Source: Scatomonas sp963649395 (GTDB lineage: Bacteria; Bacillota; Clostridia; Lachnospirales; Lachnospiraceae). Taken from it: a stretch of 25,372 nucleotides of DNA. Where the stretch lies: the NCBI GenBank assembly GCA_963649395.1, contig CAVJHW010000025.1, forward strand, positions 1 to 25,372, written 5' to 3'. A program made the translations under genes and the position numbers. The notes beneath the pieces are model-generated. The model made no database searches, was not told where the DNA came from, and saw nothing but the letters and a program-made list of their open reading frames with translations. Below, one piece after another: positions 7,871 to 15,359 of the stretch. The first letter of the stretch is position 1, and each line of letters opens with the position of its first letter.

Positions 7871-7884
7871 AAAGGAGAATATTG

Positions 7885-9846
7885 GTGGACTATACCAAGT
7901 ATGCAGCTAAGGGAGCTGACGAGCTGGAAGCTTTGCTTGCCGACAAAGATCATTTGTTCGTCATTTCCTGCAACAAGTGTTTCAAGGAAATTGAAACAGG
8001 TCATGAGCCGGAATGCAGTGAGCTGATAGCATTTGCTGCTGCCCGGGGCAAGACCGTGACAGGCAGCGCCATGGTTGATTTTCTGTGCAATAAGATCCAG
8101 TCTGAGAAGAAGTTACAAGATATGATTCCGGAAGATACTGAGAATATCATCGTTCTTTCCTGTGGCCTTGGAGTGCAGACGATCGCTGACGTGGCGGAGA
8201 AACCGGTATTTACGGCAGCGGATTCTCTGAATTATATTGGCCATCATGGCATGGCATTGACGCAAAAGACCTGCGGAGCCTGTGCCCAGTGTTATTTGAA
8301 CCTGACCGGAGGTATCTGTCCCATTGTAGATTGCTCCAAGAGCCTGATTAATGGTCAGTGCGGCGGCGCCAAGAATGGGAAGTGCGAGATTGATCCCAAG
8401 AAGGATTGTGCCTGGGAGAATATTTATCGAAGATTGGAGAAGCAGGGGCGTCTGGAAGAGTTCCTGGCTCAGCCGGTGCAAGTGAGGGATTATTCCAAGG
8501 TCAATTTCAAGGTAATCCATGATTATGTGAAGTCGGTTCGGGAGAAGAGGCTGGATGGCTATTATGGGGGGATTCATCCTTCCGAGCGCAAGGAATATAC
8601 AGAGCATATGCCTTTGCAGAAGTTCCCGGAGCCCGAGGTTGTGGTGATTCCGACTTCTATGCACGCTGGTGCGCCTGCCACCCCCCTTGTTCAGGTGGGA
8701 GATCAGGTTAAGGTGGGACAGAAGATTGCGGAGGCTCCCTCCTTTATCAGCGCCAATGTGCATTCCAGTGTCAGCGGTACCGTCATCGCCGTGGAACCTC
8801 GGGTGCATCCCAATAAGGGGCCGGGCGTTCTATCCATTGTGATTCGTTCGGATGGACAGAATACTCTGGATGAGGCTCTTCAACCCGCCAAGACGCTGGA
8901 CAGTCTGACAAAGGAAGAGATTATCGACATTGTTCGGGATAAGGGCATCACCGGCATGGGTGGCGCAGGATTCCCCACCTATGTCAAGCTGCAGCCCAAC
9001 AAACCCATTGATGCGGTCCTTCTGAACGGCTGCGAATGTGAGCCGATCCTGACGGCGGACCATCGGGTGCTGTTGGAGTATGCTGAGGATGTAATTTTCG
9101 GTCTTAGAGCTATTATGAAGGCCGTGGATGCTCCCAAGGGCATCATTGTCATTGAGGATAACAAACCGGATGCCCTGGAATTGATGCGAGCCAAAGTAGC
9201 AGGCTATGAGAATATTGAGGTTGCCAAGGTCAGAACCAAGTACCCCCAAGGGGCTGAGAAGATGCTCATCAAGAATGTGATGAAGCGTCAGGTGCCCAGC
9301 GGCGGTCTTCCGGCAGATGTAGGTGCCGTGGTCAGCAATGTCAGCAGCGCCAAGGCTATCTCTGATGCTATTCAAAAGGGGCTGCCTCCTGTGGAACGGG
9401 CAGTTTCCGTCACCGGAGAGCGGATCAAGAATCCCGGCAATTATATGGTGAAGATAGGTACCAATGTCCAGGATATCATTGATTATTGCGGTGGCCTTAC
9501 CGGTGACAATGTTACGATTAAGATGGGTGGTCCTATGATGGGAGCTACCCTGACGGACACAAATGTTCCTATCATCAAGGGATCCAATGGCATTATTGCC
9601 ATAGACACGGACGAGACCCAGGAAGTAGCCTGTATTCGATGCGGGCGCTGCATGGATGTCTGTCCCATGGAACTGGCTCCCCTTAATTTCGCAAAATATG
9701 TAGATGAGGGTAACCCCCAGGCACTCCTGGACAATCATATTAAGGACTGCTTCGAGTGTGGCTGTTGTCAATACATTTGTTCCTCCAAGATTCCTCTGGT
9801 CACCAAGATCAGAGCCGGCAAAAAAGCGATCATGGAGGTGAAGTAG
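7885..9846 (+). CDS. rnfC2: MetV-RnfC fusion subunit of methylene-THF reductase (RnfC2-like)
   Basis: About 653 aa in two parts. Residues 1-205 are a MetV-type Cys-rich domain (SCNKC, SCGLGVQTIAD, CGACAQC near 131-137, then GGICPIVDCSKSLING, CGGAKNGKC and DCAWENIYRRLE). Residues about 225-653 are an RnfC-type flavin/NADH-binding protein: GGIHP, the lipoyl-like GDQVKVGQKIAEA, GMGGAGFPTYVKL (about 357-369), NGCECEP, and two C-terminal [4Fe-4S] sites, CIRCGRCMDVCP (about 584) and CFECGCCQYIC (about 623). The likely role is taking electrons from NADH and feeding MetF/MetV in a soluble complex, as described for RnfC2 in Acetobacterium; no other rnf genes are here. The start is GTG 7885 (7 bases after AAAGGAG) or TTG 7882; there is no ATG. 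It is followed one base later by a free-standing metV. Confidence 0.88.
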   Translation: MDYTKYAAKGADELEALLADKDHLFVISCNKCFKEIETGHEPECSELIAFAAARGKTVTGSAMVDFLCNKIQSEKKLQDMIPEDTENIIVLSCGLGVQTIADVAEKPVFTAADSLNYIGHHGMALTQKTCGACAQCYLNLTGGICPIVDCSKSLINGQCGGAKNGKCEIDPKKDCAWENIYRRLEKQGRLEEFLAQPVQVRDYSKVNFKVIHDYVKSVREKRLDGYYGGIHPSERKEYTEHMPLQKFPEPEVVVIPTSMHAGAPATPLVQVGDQVKVGQKIAEAPSFISANVHSSVSGTVIAVEPRVHPNKGPGVLSIVIRSDGQNTLDEALQPAKTLDSLTKEEIIDIVRDKGITGMGGAGFPTYVKLQPNKPIDAVLLNGCECEPILTADHRVLLEYAEDVIFGLRAIMKAVDAPKGIIVIEDNKPDALELMRAKVAGYENIEVAKVRTKYPQGAEKMLIKNVMKRQVPSGGLPADVGAVVSNVSSAKAISDAIQKGLPPVERAVSVTGERIKNPGNYMVKIGTNVQDIIDYCGGLTGDNVTIKMGGPMMGATLTDTNVPIIKGSNGIIAIDTDETQEVACIRCGRCMDVCPMELAPLNFAKYVDEGNPQALLDNHIKDCFECGCCQYICSSKIPLVTKIRAGKKAIMEVK

Positions 9847-9847
9847 T

Positions 9848-10480
9848 ATGTTGATAACTCAGATCAAATCCAAGGAAGAGATCCTGTCTGTGGCACAGGG
9901 GAAGATATTCATCATCCATTGTCACGGATGCAAGGAGGTTGAATTTCCGGAGGCCGAGGCTGAACAGCTGCAGAAGGAATTGTCTGCAGAGGGAAGGGTC
10001 ACCGGAAGCATGACCACAGATTATATCTGTAATCCGGACAATATGAAGCTGCGCCTTCGAGGTCATTTGGCAGAGATCGAGGAGGCCGACCTGGTGCTGG
10101 TATTTTCCTGTGGGGTGGGAGTACAAACCATCGCTGATTTTCTGGAGGACAAGAAGGTATGTGCAGGCTGTGATACCCTGCCCTTGCCGGGCTTCCAGGG
10201 AGTTACCCCCCTGGAGCATGATTGCCAGCAGTGCGGCCAGTGCTATCTGAATCTGACAGGAGGCATCTGCCCCATCACCGCCTGCTCCAAGAGCCTGATC
10301 AATGGCCCTTGCGGCGGCACTAAAAATGGCAAATGCGAGGTGGATCCGGAGATGGACTGCGGATGGGAGAGAATCTACCGTCGTCTGGAACAATTGGGAC
10401 ACCTGGATCTTCTCAAATGCCCGGTACAGCTGCGGAATTACTCGACGGATGATGTAACTAAGGAATGCAAGGAGTCGTAA
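9848..10480 (+). CDS. metV: MetV, small subunit of methylene-THF reductase
   Basis: 210 aa Cys-rich protein of the MetV / methylene-THF reductase C-terminal family, which binds metal or Fe-S centres and forms a complex with MetF in acetogens. Visible motifs: HCHGC (24-28), FSCGVGVQTIADFL (87-99), VCAGC (104-108), CQQCGQCYLNLTGGICP (126-142), CGGTKNGKC (155-163) and DCGWERIYRRLE (170-181). These line up closely with the N-terminal domain of the preceding fusion protein, so the two are paralogues. It starts one base after the upstream stop, with GGAGGTG (9834-9840) placed inside the upstream gene. It precedes metF by 21 bases, so the genes form one operon. Two MetV units are predicted in one complex or in alternative complexes. 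Confidence 0.9.
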   Translation: MLITQIKSKEEILSVAQGKIFIIHCHGCKEVEFPEAEAEQLQKELSAEGRVTGSMTTDYICNPDNMKLRLRGHLAEIEEADLVLVFSCGVGVQTIADFLEDKKVCAGCDTLPLPGFQGVTPLEHDCQQCGQCYLNLTGGICPITACSKSLINGPCGGTKNGKCEVDPEMDCGWERIYRRLEQLGHLDLLKCPVQLRNYSTDDVTKECKES

Positions 10481-10501
10481 GACAGGTAGGAGCGATAGAA
10501 G

Positions 10502-11380
10502 ATGAGAATAACAGACTTATTTCAACAGGGTGAATTCGTGATTTCAGCTGAAGTCGGGCCCCCCAAGGGAATTCATATCGAACAGATGGTAGAGGAAGCC
10601 AAGGAATATCTGTCCCGGGTTCATGCGGTCAATGTTACAGATAACCAGTCCTCCGTAATGCGGCTGGGATCTCTGGCCACTTGTAAGGTTTTGCAGGATG
10701 CGGGGCTGAATGCTATCTTCCAGCTGACCTGCCGAGACAGGAACCGGATTGCCCTGCAGTCGGATCTTTTAAGTGCTGCCATGCTGGGCATTGAAAATGT
10801 GCTGGCTCTGACCGGTGACCATACAAAACTGGGAGATCATCCCCAGGCAAAACCGGTCTTTGATCTGGATTCTGTTTCCTTGCTGCATACCATGAGCCTG
10901 CTGGAAGGGGGCAAGGATCTGGGGGGTAATGATCTGGTGGGAGAGCCGCCTAAGTTTGCCAAGGGGGCCGTGGTATCCCCCTGCAGTGATTCGGTAGACG
11001 CCCAGCTGGCCAAGATGGAACGCAAGGTGATGGCCGGTGCGGAGTTCTTCCAGACCCAGGCCGTATTCGAGCCGGAGCTTTTTATCAAGTTCATGGAGAA
11101 GGCAAAGCAGTTCGGCAAGCCGGTACAGGTGGGCATCATTATTCCCAAGAATGTAGGAATGTGTAAGTTCATGAACAATAATGTAGCCGGTATCCATGTG
11201 CCGGATCAGATGCTGGAGGAGCTGCGGGCAGATAAGGAGAAGACCAAGGCCGGAATCACCGGCGTTGAGATCGCCGCCCGAATCATCCGGGAATGTAAAC
11301 CCTATTGCCAGGGCGTGCATATCATGTCCCTGGGCTGGGAGTCCAAGATCCCCGGCCTTTTGGAGCTGGCAGGTATCTGA
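10502..11380 (+). CDS. metF: 5,10-methylenetetrahydrofolate reductase, MetF
   Basis: 292 aa, the usual size for a single-domain bacterial MetF, a flavin-dependent TIM barrel that reduces methylene-THF to methyl-THF. Seen in the sequence: SAEVGPPKG with the active-site Glu at 17, VHAVNVTDNQS, a folate/flavin loop FQLTCRDRNRIALQSDLL, ALTGDHTKLGDH, and GAEFFQTQAVF in the second half. AGGAG (10488-10492) supports the start. It is the last gene of the operon and is followed by a strong terminator. Placed after metV and the MetV-RnfC fusion, it is the catalytic subunit of an acetogen-type NADH-linked reductase rather than a methionine-synthesis MetF acting alone, although it could serve both purposes. 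Confidence 0.94.
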   Translation: MRITDLFQQGEFVISAEVGPPKGIHIEQMVEEAKEYLSRVHAVNVTDNQSSVMRLGSLATCKVLQDAGLNAIFQLTCRDRNRIALQSDLLSAAMLGIENVLALTGDHTKLGDHPQAKPVFDLDSVSLLHTMSLLEGGKDLGGNDLVGEPPKFAKGAVVSPCSDSVDAQLAKMERKVMAGAEFFQTQAVFEPELFIKFMEKAKQFGKPVQVGIIIPKNVGMCKFMNNNVAGIHVPDQMLEELRADKEKTKAGITGVEIAARIIRECKPYCQGVHIMSLGWESKIPGLLELAGI

Positions 11381-11437
11381 CTAAGGTTGGGATAAGCGGG
11401 CCTTTTGGTATCCTCATTGGATTTTGTTACGAATAAG

Positions 11438-11478
11438 AGTCCCCTGCTGCAGGTTTTGGCCTGTGGCAGGGGACTTTT
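11438..11478 (+). terminator. Intrinsic terminator after metF
   Basis: AGTCCCCTGC pairs perfectly with GCAGGGGACT, with an inner TGCAGG/CCTGTG extension and a TTTTGG loop, followed by TTTT. It is one of the strongest hairpins in the window and ends the metV-rnfC/metV/metF transcript. Confidence 0.9.
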
Positions 11479-11524
11479 GGCGCGTTCATTTCTCGTCCGA
11501 GTCTTAAACTTTCTGGCTCGGCCT

Positions 11525-12244
11525 TCATTTCCTATCTAAGTCTAAAAATGCAGCGAATCCGCGGAAGAGGGGCGGAAATTCGAAATATTTGTCCAGCAGG
11601 CGGGAGAAGAATCCGATGATGCTTCCGTTGATGAGAGCCATAACAAGGGTTCCCCAGCCAATCCCCACAAACCCTCCGAAGAAGCAGAAGGTCAGGAGAA
11701 AGCTTACGGTCAGACAGGTCAGGTCAAAGCAGGTTTTGAAGCGGGAAACCCGGATTTGATAGCGGTGAGTAACTGCTTTGACAAAAAAGTCATAGACCTG
11801 GGGATAAAAATAGGTTTTAAAGAAAAGGGCTATAGAGAAGGAGGTCAGGAGTACTCCCAGGACGAACAGGCAAATCCGAAGCCCTAGGGCCATACTGCCG
11901 GGTGGGGTCACGGAGGAGTCGAAGCAGGGAAGCCTCCGCCACAGATCCAGCACAAAGCCATAAAAGAGGCAGGTCACAAAGGACATCAGGTAGGCAAAGC
12001 GGAACCTGCGCAGAACAAGGCATAATAGGACAAATAGGCAGGCCTGTACGATATATTCCGCCTGGCCAAAGGTGATGACTCCCAGCTTCAGGCTCAGCAG
12101 ATAGGCCGGAGCCACAATCATAGAGACCCCGAAGCCTGTTGTAGTCAATATAGCTACTGCCAGGGAGAGGAGGGCGACAGCCACAAAGTAGATGGCTTCC
12201 CCGGGAAGCTTGATTTTTGAGTTCTTCATTTTTGCATTCTTCAT
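11525..12244 (-). CDS. YczE/YyaS/YitT-type integral membrane protein
   Basis: 239 aa, six predicted hydrophobic helices, with a GFGVSMIVAPAYLLS motif after the first helix and a late GFVGIGWGTLVMALING motif. Both are typical of the YczE/YyaS/YitT (DUF6198-like) membrane family. The function of this family is not established; a transport role is often assumed. The N terminus contains a short duplication (MKNAK then MKNSK), so translation could begin at either Met. GAAAGG lies about 15 bases before the first. The gene is divergent from the cobalamin run and convergent with the metF operon, so it is probably a single-gene unit. No terminator with a clear T-tract was found on its own strand. Confidence 0.8.
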   Translation of the reverse strand: MKNAKMKNSKIKLPGEAIYFVAVALLSLAVAILTTTGFGVSMIVAPAYLLSLKLGVITFGQAEYIVQACLFVLLCLVLRRFRFAYLMSFVTCLFYGFVLDLWRRLPCFDSSVTPPGSMALGLRICLFVLGVLLTSFSIALFFKTYFYPQVYDFFVKAVTHRYQIRVSRFKTCFDLTCLTVSFLLTFCFFGGFVGIGWGTLVMALINGSIIGFFSRLLDKYFEFPPLFRGFAAFLDLDRK

Positions 12245-12283
12245 TTTTGAAATTCAGCCTTTCTTCCAGTCATGTCAGCAGTT

Positions 12284-12312
12284 AGTATAACTTGTGGGGA
12301 AGTATTTTTCAA
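12284..12312 (-). promoter_or_regulatory. Predicted sigma-A promoter of the YczE-like gene
   Basis: On the minus strand, TTGAAA (12312-12307) and TATACT (12289-12284) are separated by 17 bases, about 40 bases before the first start codon. Confidence 0.6.
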
Positions 12313-12381
12313 GTGTCACCCTAGGTTTGGGCCTTCTGACACGCAAACCAGACTTACGAAACTACGAGGAACGGAATAGGA

Positions 12382-12410
12382 TTGACCCATGACAAATGCA
12401 ATGGTACAAT
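12382..12410 (+). promoter_or_regulatory. Predicted sigma-A promoter of the nucleotidyltransferase-cob gene run
   Basis: TTGACC (12382-12387) and TACAAT (12405-12410) with a 17-base spacer. The following leader is only about 60 bases and shows no cobalamin riboswitch (no B12 box). It is the last obvious promoter before cobT, so it probably drives at least the first cobalamin genes. Confidence 0.65.
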
Positions 12411-12472
12411 GGCGGTGGACAATCTGACACGCCCCCCAAAAAACCAATGTTAAGAAAGGAAGGAGCTTTTCA

Positions 12473-13669
12473 ATGGCGGAATATCAATTTCTCCTTCTTC
12501 TTCGCAGCTTTATCCAGGATGAGCCCCCGAAGGAAGCGGCTTCGTGGGAGGTCTCTGCCCTGCTGCAGTGCGCAGCCCGGCAGAATCTTTTGCCTATTTT
12601 GGCTTATCAGAATAAGCGATGGAAATTGTTCCGTGATCAGGAGGCCAACCGATATCTGGACAACCTTCTGCACAGAACCGTTGCGGAAAATGTGAATCGT
12701 TATATAGAATTTCAGAAGCTGTCAGAGAATTTCACGGCTCACGGTATTGCCCACATGCCGGTGAAGGGTTATTATCTCCAGCACCTTTATCCCAGCCCAG
12801 AGCTGAGAACCTTCGGGGATATTGATCTTTTGATTCGCCCGGGGGATCGCAAGAGAAGCCACGGGCTTTTGCAGTCCTTGGACTATCAGGTCAGGAATGA
12901 TTGGGAGCCCACCTACTCTTATGTGAGAGGGGTGGAATATTATGAGGTTCATACCAATCTGATGGATGGAAATCTGGATGACCGGGCAGATCTGCAGACC
13001 TATTTTGACAGTGCCTGGCGGCACGCTCGTCCGGAGGAGGGCTTACGATATGAGCCTAATCTGGATTTTCATCTGATTTATATTCTTTGCCACCTGGCCA
13101 AGCATCTCTACGGTGGTGGTGCGGGAATCCGCATGTATCTGGACATTGCTCTTTTTATCCAAAAATACCGGCAGGAGTTGGACTGGAAGCTGGTGACGGG
13201 GGAGATGCAGGAGTTGAGACTGACTGGCTTTTTCTATACAGTGCTGCATGCCTGTCAGAGCTGGCTGGGGGTGGAAACAGATTCGATCCTTACGGAAGTC
13301 GAGGGTGGCTGTGTTTCTTTGGAAGGCGACAGAGAGGTCTTGGAACGTCTCCTGGCCTATACTCTGGATGCGGATCTGTTTGGCCATCTGCGGGATCATT
13401 CCGTGATCCAGCTGCGCAATGTCGGCGGCAGGGAGGCATCGAAGGGTAAGGTGCTTCGGAAAATGATTTTTCCCTCCGTGGAGGAGATTCAGCGTCGTTA
13501 TACCTTCCTTCAGCGCCAGCCTTGGCTTCTTCCCATGGCCTGGCTTGTGCGCCTCCTGGTCAACAGCGGGCAGATACCCGCTCGTCTGCGAGAGATGAAG
13601 CAGGTGGGAATGACGGAAGCGGAGACAGTGGAGGAATATGACGCATTTATGAGAAAAATTGGTTTATAA
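12473..13669 (+). CDS. Nucleotidyltransferase-fold family protein (NTP_transf_5-like)
   Basis: 398 aa. The central pattern KGYYLQHLYPSPELRTFGDI followed by DLLI (residues 98-121) matches the nucleotidyltransferase family 5 type, where KG and a DxD pair (D116, D118) mark the nucleotide- and metal-binding core. The rest is helical, and the family is often found near polysaccharide or peptide-modification genes. The natural substrate here is unknown. AAGGAAGGAG lies just before the start. It ends only 30 bases before cobT with no terminator, so it appears to be the first gene of the cobalamin transcript. A role in nucleotide-loop chemistry is possible from position alone but nothing in the sequence proves it. 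Confidence 0.7.
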   Translation: MAEYQFLLLLRSFIQDEPPKEAASWEVSALLQCAARQNLLPILAYQNKRWKLFRDQEANRYLDNLLHRTVAENVNRYIEFQKLSENFTAHGIAHMPVKGYYLQHLYPSPELRTFGDIDLLIRPGDRKRSHGLLQSLDYQVRNDWEPTYSYVRGVEYYEVHTNLMDGNLDDRADLQTYFDSAWRHARPEEGLRYEPNLDFHLIYILCHLAKHLYGGGAGIRMYLDIALFIQKYRQELDWKLVTGEMQELRLTGFFYTVLHACQSWLGVETDSILTEVEGGCVSLEGDREVLERLLAYTLDADLFGHLRDHSVIQLRNVGGREASKGKVLRKMIFPSVEEIQRRYTFLQRQPWLLPMAWLVRLLVNSGQIPARLREMKQVGMTEAETVEEYDAFMRKIGL

Positions 13670-13699
13670 ATATGGTTCAGGAAGGAAGCGTACAAATAA

Positions 13700-14749
13700 A
13701 TGACATTAGAGGAGACAATAGAGAGGATTGCACCCTTAGATCAGGAGGCTATGGAGGCATCCCGCAGGCATTGGGATTCTATCGCAAAGCCCTTGCATAG
13801 CCTGGGTAAGCTGGAGGATGCGGTCGTACAGATGGCAGGGATTCAGAAGACCGCCCGGGTAGATATTTCCAGGAAGGCCCTGATCGTGCTTTGCGCAGAC
13901 AATGGCGTGGTAGAGGAGGGGGTGACCCAGACCGGTCAGGAGGTGACAGCTCAGGTGGCAGAGAATTTCCTGCAGGAGAAGGCCTCGGCGGGGATCCTCT
14001 GCCGCAAAGCGGGAGCGGATATTTTCCCTGTTGATATGGGGATTTATCGAGATACCAATCTTCGCAATTGTAAGATTGCCTATGGAACGAAGAACATGGT
14101 CAAGGAAGCTGCCATGACCCGGGAACAGGCGGTAGAGGCTTTGGAGACGGGGATTATGCTAGCCTTGGAGAAAAAGCAGGAGGGGTATCAGATTCTGGCT
14201 ACCGGCGAGATGGGGATTGGCAACACCACAACCAGCAGTGCCATCGCTTCCGTGCTTCTGAATCGTCCGGTGGAGGAGATGACAGGACGGGGAGCAGGTC
14301 TGAGCAGGGAAGGGCTGGATCGAAAGATCAGCGCCATTCGCAAGGCCCTTGCCTTGCATGAGCCCAATCCGGAGGATCCCCTGGATGTATTGGCCAAGGT
14401 GGGCGGCTTTGATATTGCCGGAATGGCGGGAGTTTTCCTAGGCGGGGCTGCTGCGGGACTGCCGGTGGTGATGGATGGCTTCATTTCCGGGGTAGCAGCT
14501 TTGGTGGCTATCCGACTCTGTCCCCGGGCAGCAGATTATATCCTGGCTTCCCACGTATCCAAGGAGCCCGCCGCAAGACTTATTCTGCAGGCTTTGGGTA
14601 AGGAGGCCTTTCTTACCTGCGATATGTGTCTGGGGGAGGGAACCGGGGCGGTGATGCTGTTCCCGATTTTAGACATGGGTCTGGAAGTCTATCATAAGAT
14701 GGCGACCTTTGAGGAAAATGATATCGAAACCTATGTTCCCCTGCAGTGA
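13700..14749 (+). CDS. cobT: Nicotinate-nucleotide:dimethylbenzimidazole phosphoribosyltransferase
   Basis: 349 aa, the standard length. CobT activates the lower-ligand base to its alpha-riboside phosphate for cobamide assembly. Motifs: CADNGVVEEGVTQTGQEVTA (about 55-74), EMGIGNTTTSSAIAS (about 170-184), TGRGAGLSREGLDRKI, and near the C terminus CLGEGTGAVMLFPILD with the catalytic Glu. GGAAGGAAG upstream supports the start. It lies between the nucleotidyltransferase-like gene and cobU, in the run of nucleotide-loop assembly genes. The base used (dimethylbenzimidazole or another) cannot be deduced from this protein. Confidence 0.95.
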   Translation: MTLEETIERIAPLDQEAMEASRRHWDSIAKPLHSLGKLEDAVVQMAGIQKTARVDISRKALIVLCADNGVVEEGVTQTGQEVTAQVAENFLQEKASAGILCRKAGADIFPVDMGIYRDTNLRNCKIAYGTKNMVKEAAMTREQAVEALETGIMLALEKKQEGYQILATGEMGIGNTTTSSAIASVLLNRPVEEMTGRGAGLSREGLDRKISAIRKALALHEPNPEDPLDVLAKVGGFDIAGMAGVFLGGAAAGLPVVMDGFISGVAALVAIRLCPRAADYILASHVSKEPAARLILQALGKEAFLTCDMCLGEGTGAVMLFPILDMGLEVYHKMATFEENDIETYVPLQ

Positions 14750-14822
14750 AAATAGATGGCCCAGGAGGATAGCCTGGCGTCTTTTAGAGAATGGAACCGG
14801 GAAAGGGAGGGAGTCGGAAGGG

Positions 14823-15359
14823 ATGATACATGTGATTACAGGCGGATCCGGAAGTGGCAAATCCAAGTATGCGGAGGAGCAGATCCTGGAGCTGGGAGAG
14901 AACAGGCGGATATACGTGGCAACCATGCAGCCCTACGATGAGGAAAGCTATCGTCGGATTGACCGGCATCGACGGATGCGGGCGGAGAAGAAGTTTGAGA
15001 CCCTGGAGTGTTATACGGGACTTTCCCGGCTGGAGGTGCCAAAGGGCTGTAATATTCTTCTGGAATGCATGTCCAATCTTGTGGCAAATGAGATGTTTCA
15101 GCCGGGAGCCGCGGGTCTTCATACCATGAATGCGGTTCTGGACGGGGTGGTACATCTGCGGGAGCGGGCAGCTAACCTGGTCATCGTTACCAATGAAATA
15201 TTCTCAGATGGAGCTTCCTACAGCGATCAGACTCGCATCTATCAGCAATATCTGGGAGCCATCAATCAGCAGATTGCCCATATGGCGGATCGAGTAACGG
15301 AGGTGGTCTTTGGGATTCCCATTCCCATTAAGGGCGGAGTGCAGGAGGACTTGGCATGA
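14823..15359 (+). CDS. cobU: Adenosylcobinamide kinase / adenosylcobinamide-phosphate guanylyltransferase
   Basis: 178 aa, matching full-length CobU. It phosphorylates adenosylcobinamide and then transfers GMP to make adenosyl-GDP-cobinamide. The P-loop GGSGSGKS (7-14), the guanylylation region RIDRHRRMR with H49, the acidic segment LLECMSNLVANEMF, and the C-terminal INQQIAHMADRVTEVVFGIP are all present. The frame is open from 14709, but the conserved N terminus starts at 14823, just after GGGAGGGAG, so that start is chosen. The stop overlaps cobS (ATGA). A second, shorter CobU-like gene follows cobS. Confidence 0.94.
   Translation: MIHVITGGSGSGKSKYAEEQILELGENRRIYVATMQPYDEESYRRIDRHRRMRAEKKFETLECYTGLSRLEVPKGCNILLECMSNLVANEMFQPGAAGLHTMNAVLDGVVHLRERAANLVIVTNEIFSDGASYSDQTRIYQQYLGAINQQIAHMADRVTEVVFGIPIPIKGGVQEDLA

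Noticed and set aside
12315..12345. GTGTCA/TGACAC inverted repeat as terminator or operator
   Set aside because: The stem is six bases with a long loop and no T-tract, and lies just upstream of the minus-strand promoter. It could be an operator, but there is no supporting evidence.
12245..12472. Cobalamin riboswitch upstream of the cobalamin run
   Set aside because: No B12 box or matching core was found, and divergent promoters fill most of this short region.
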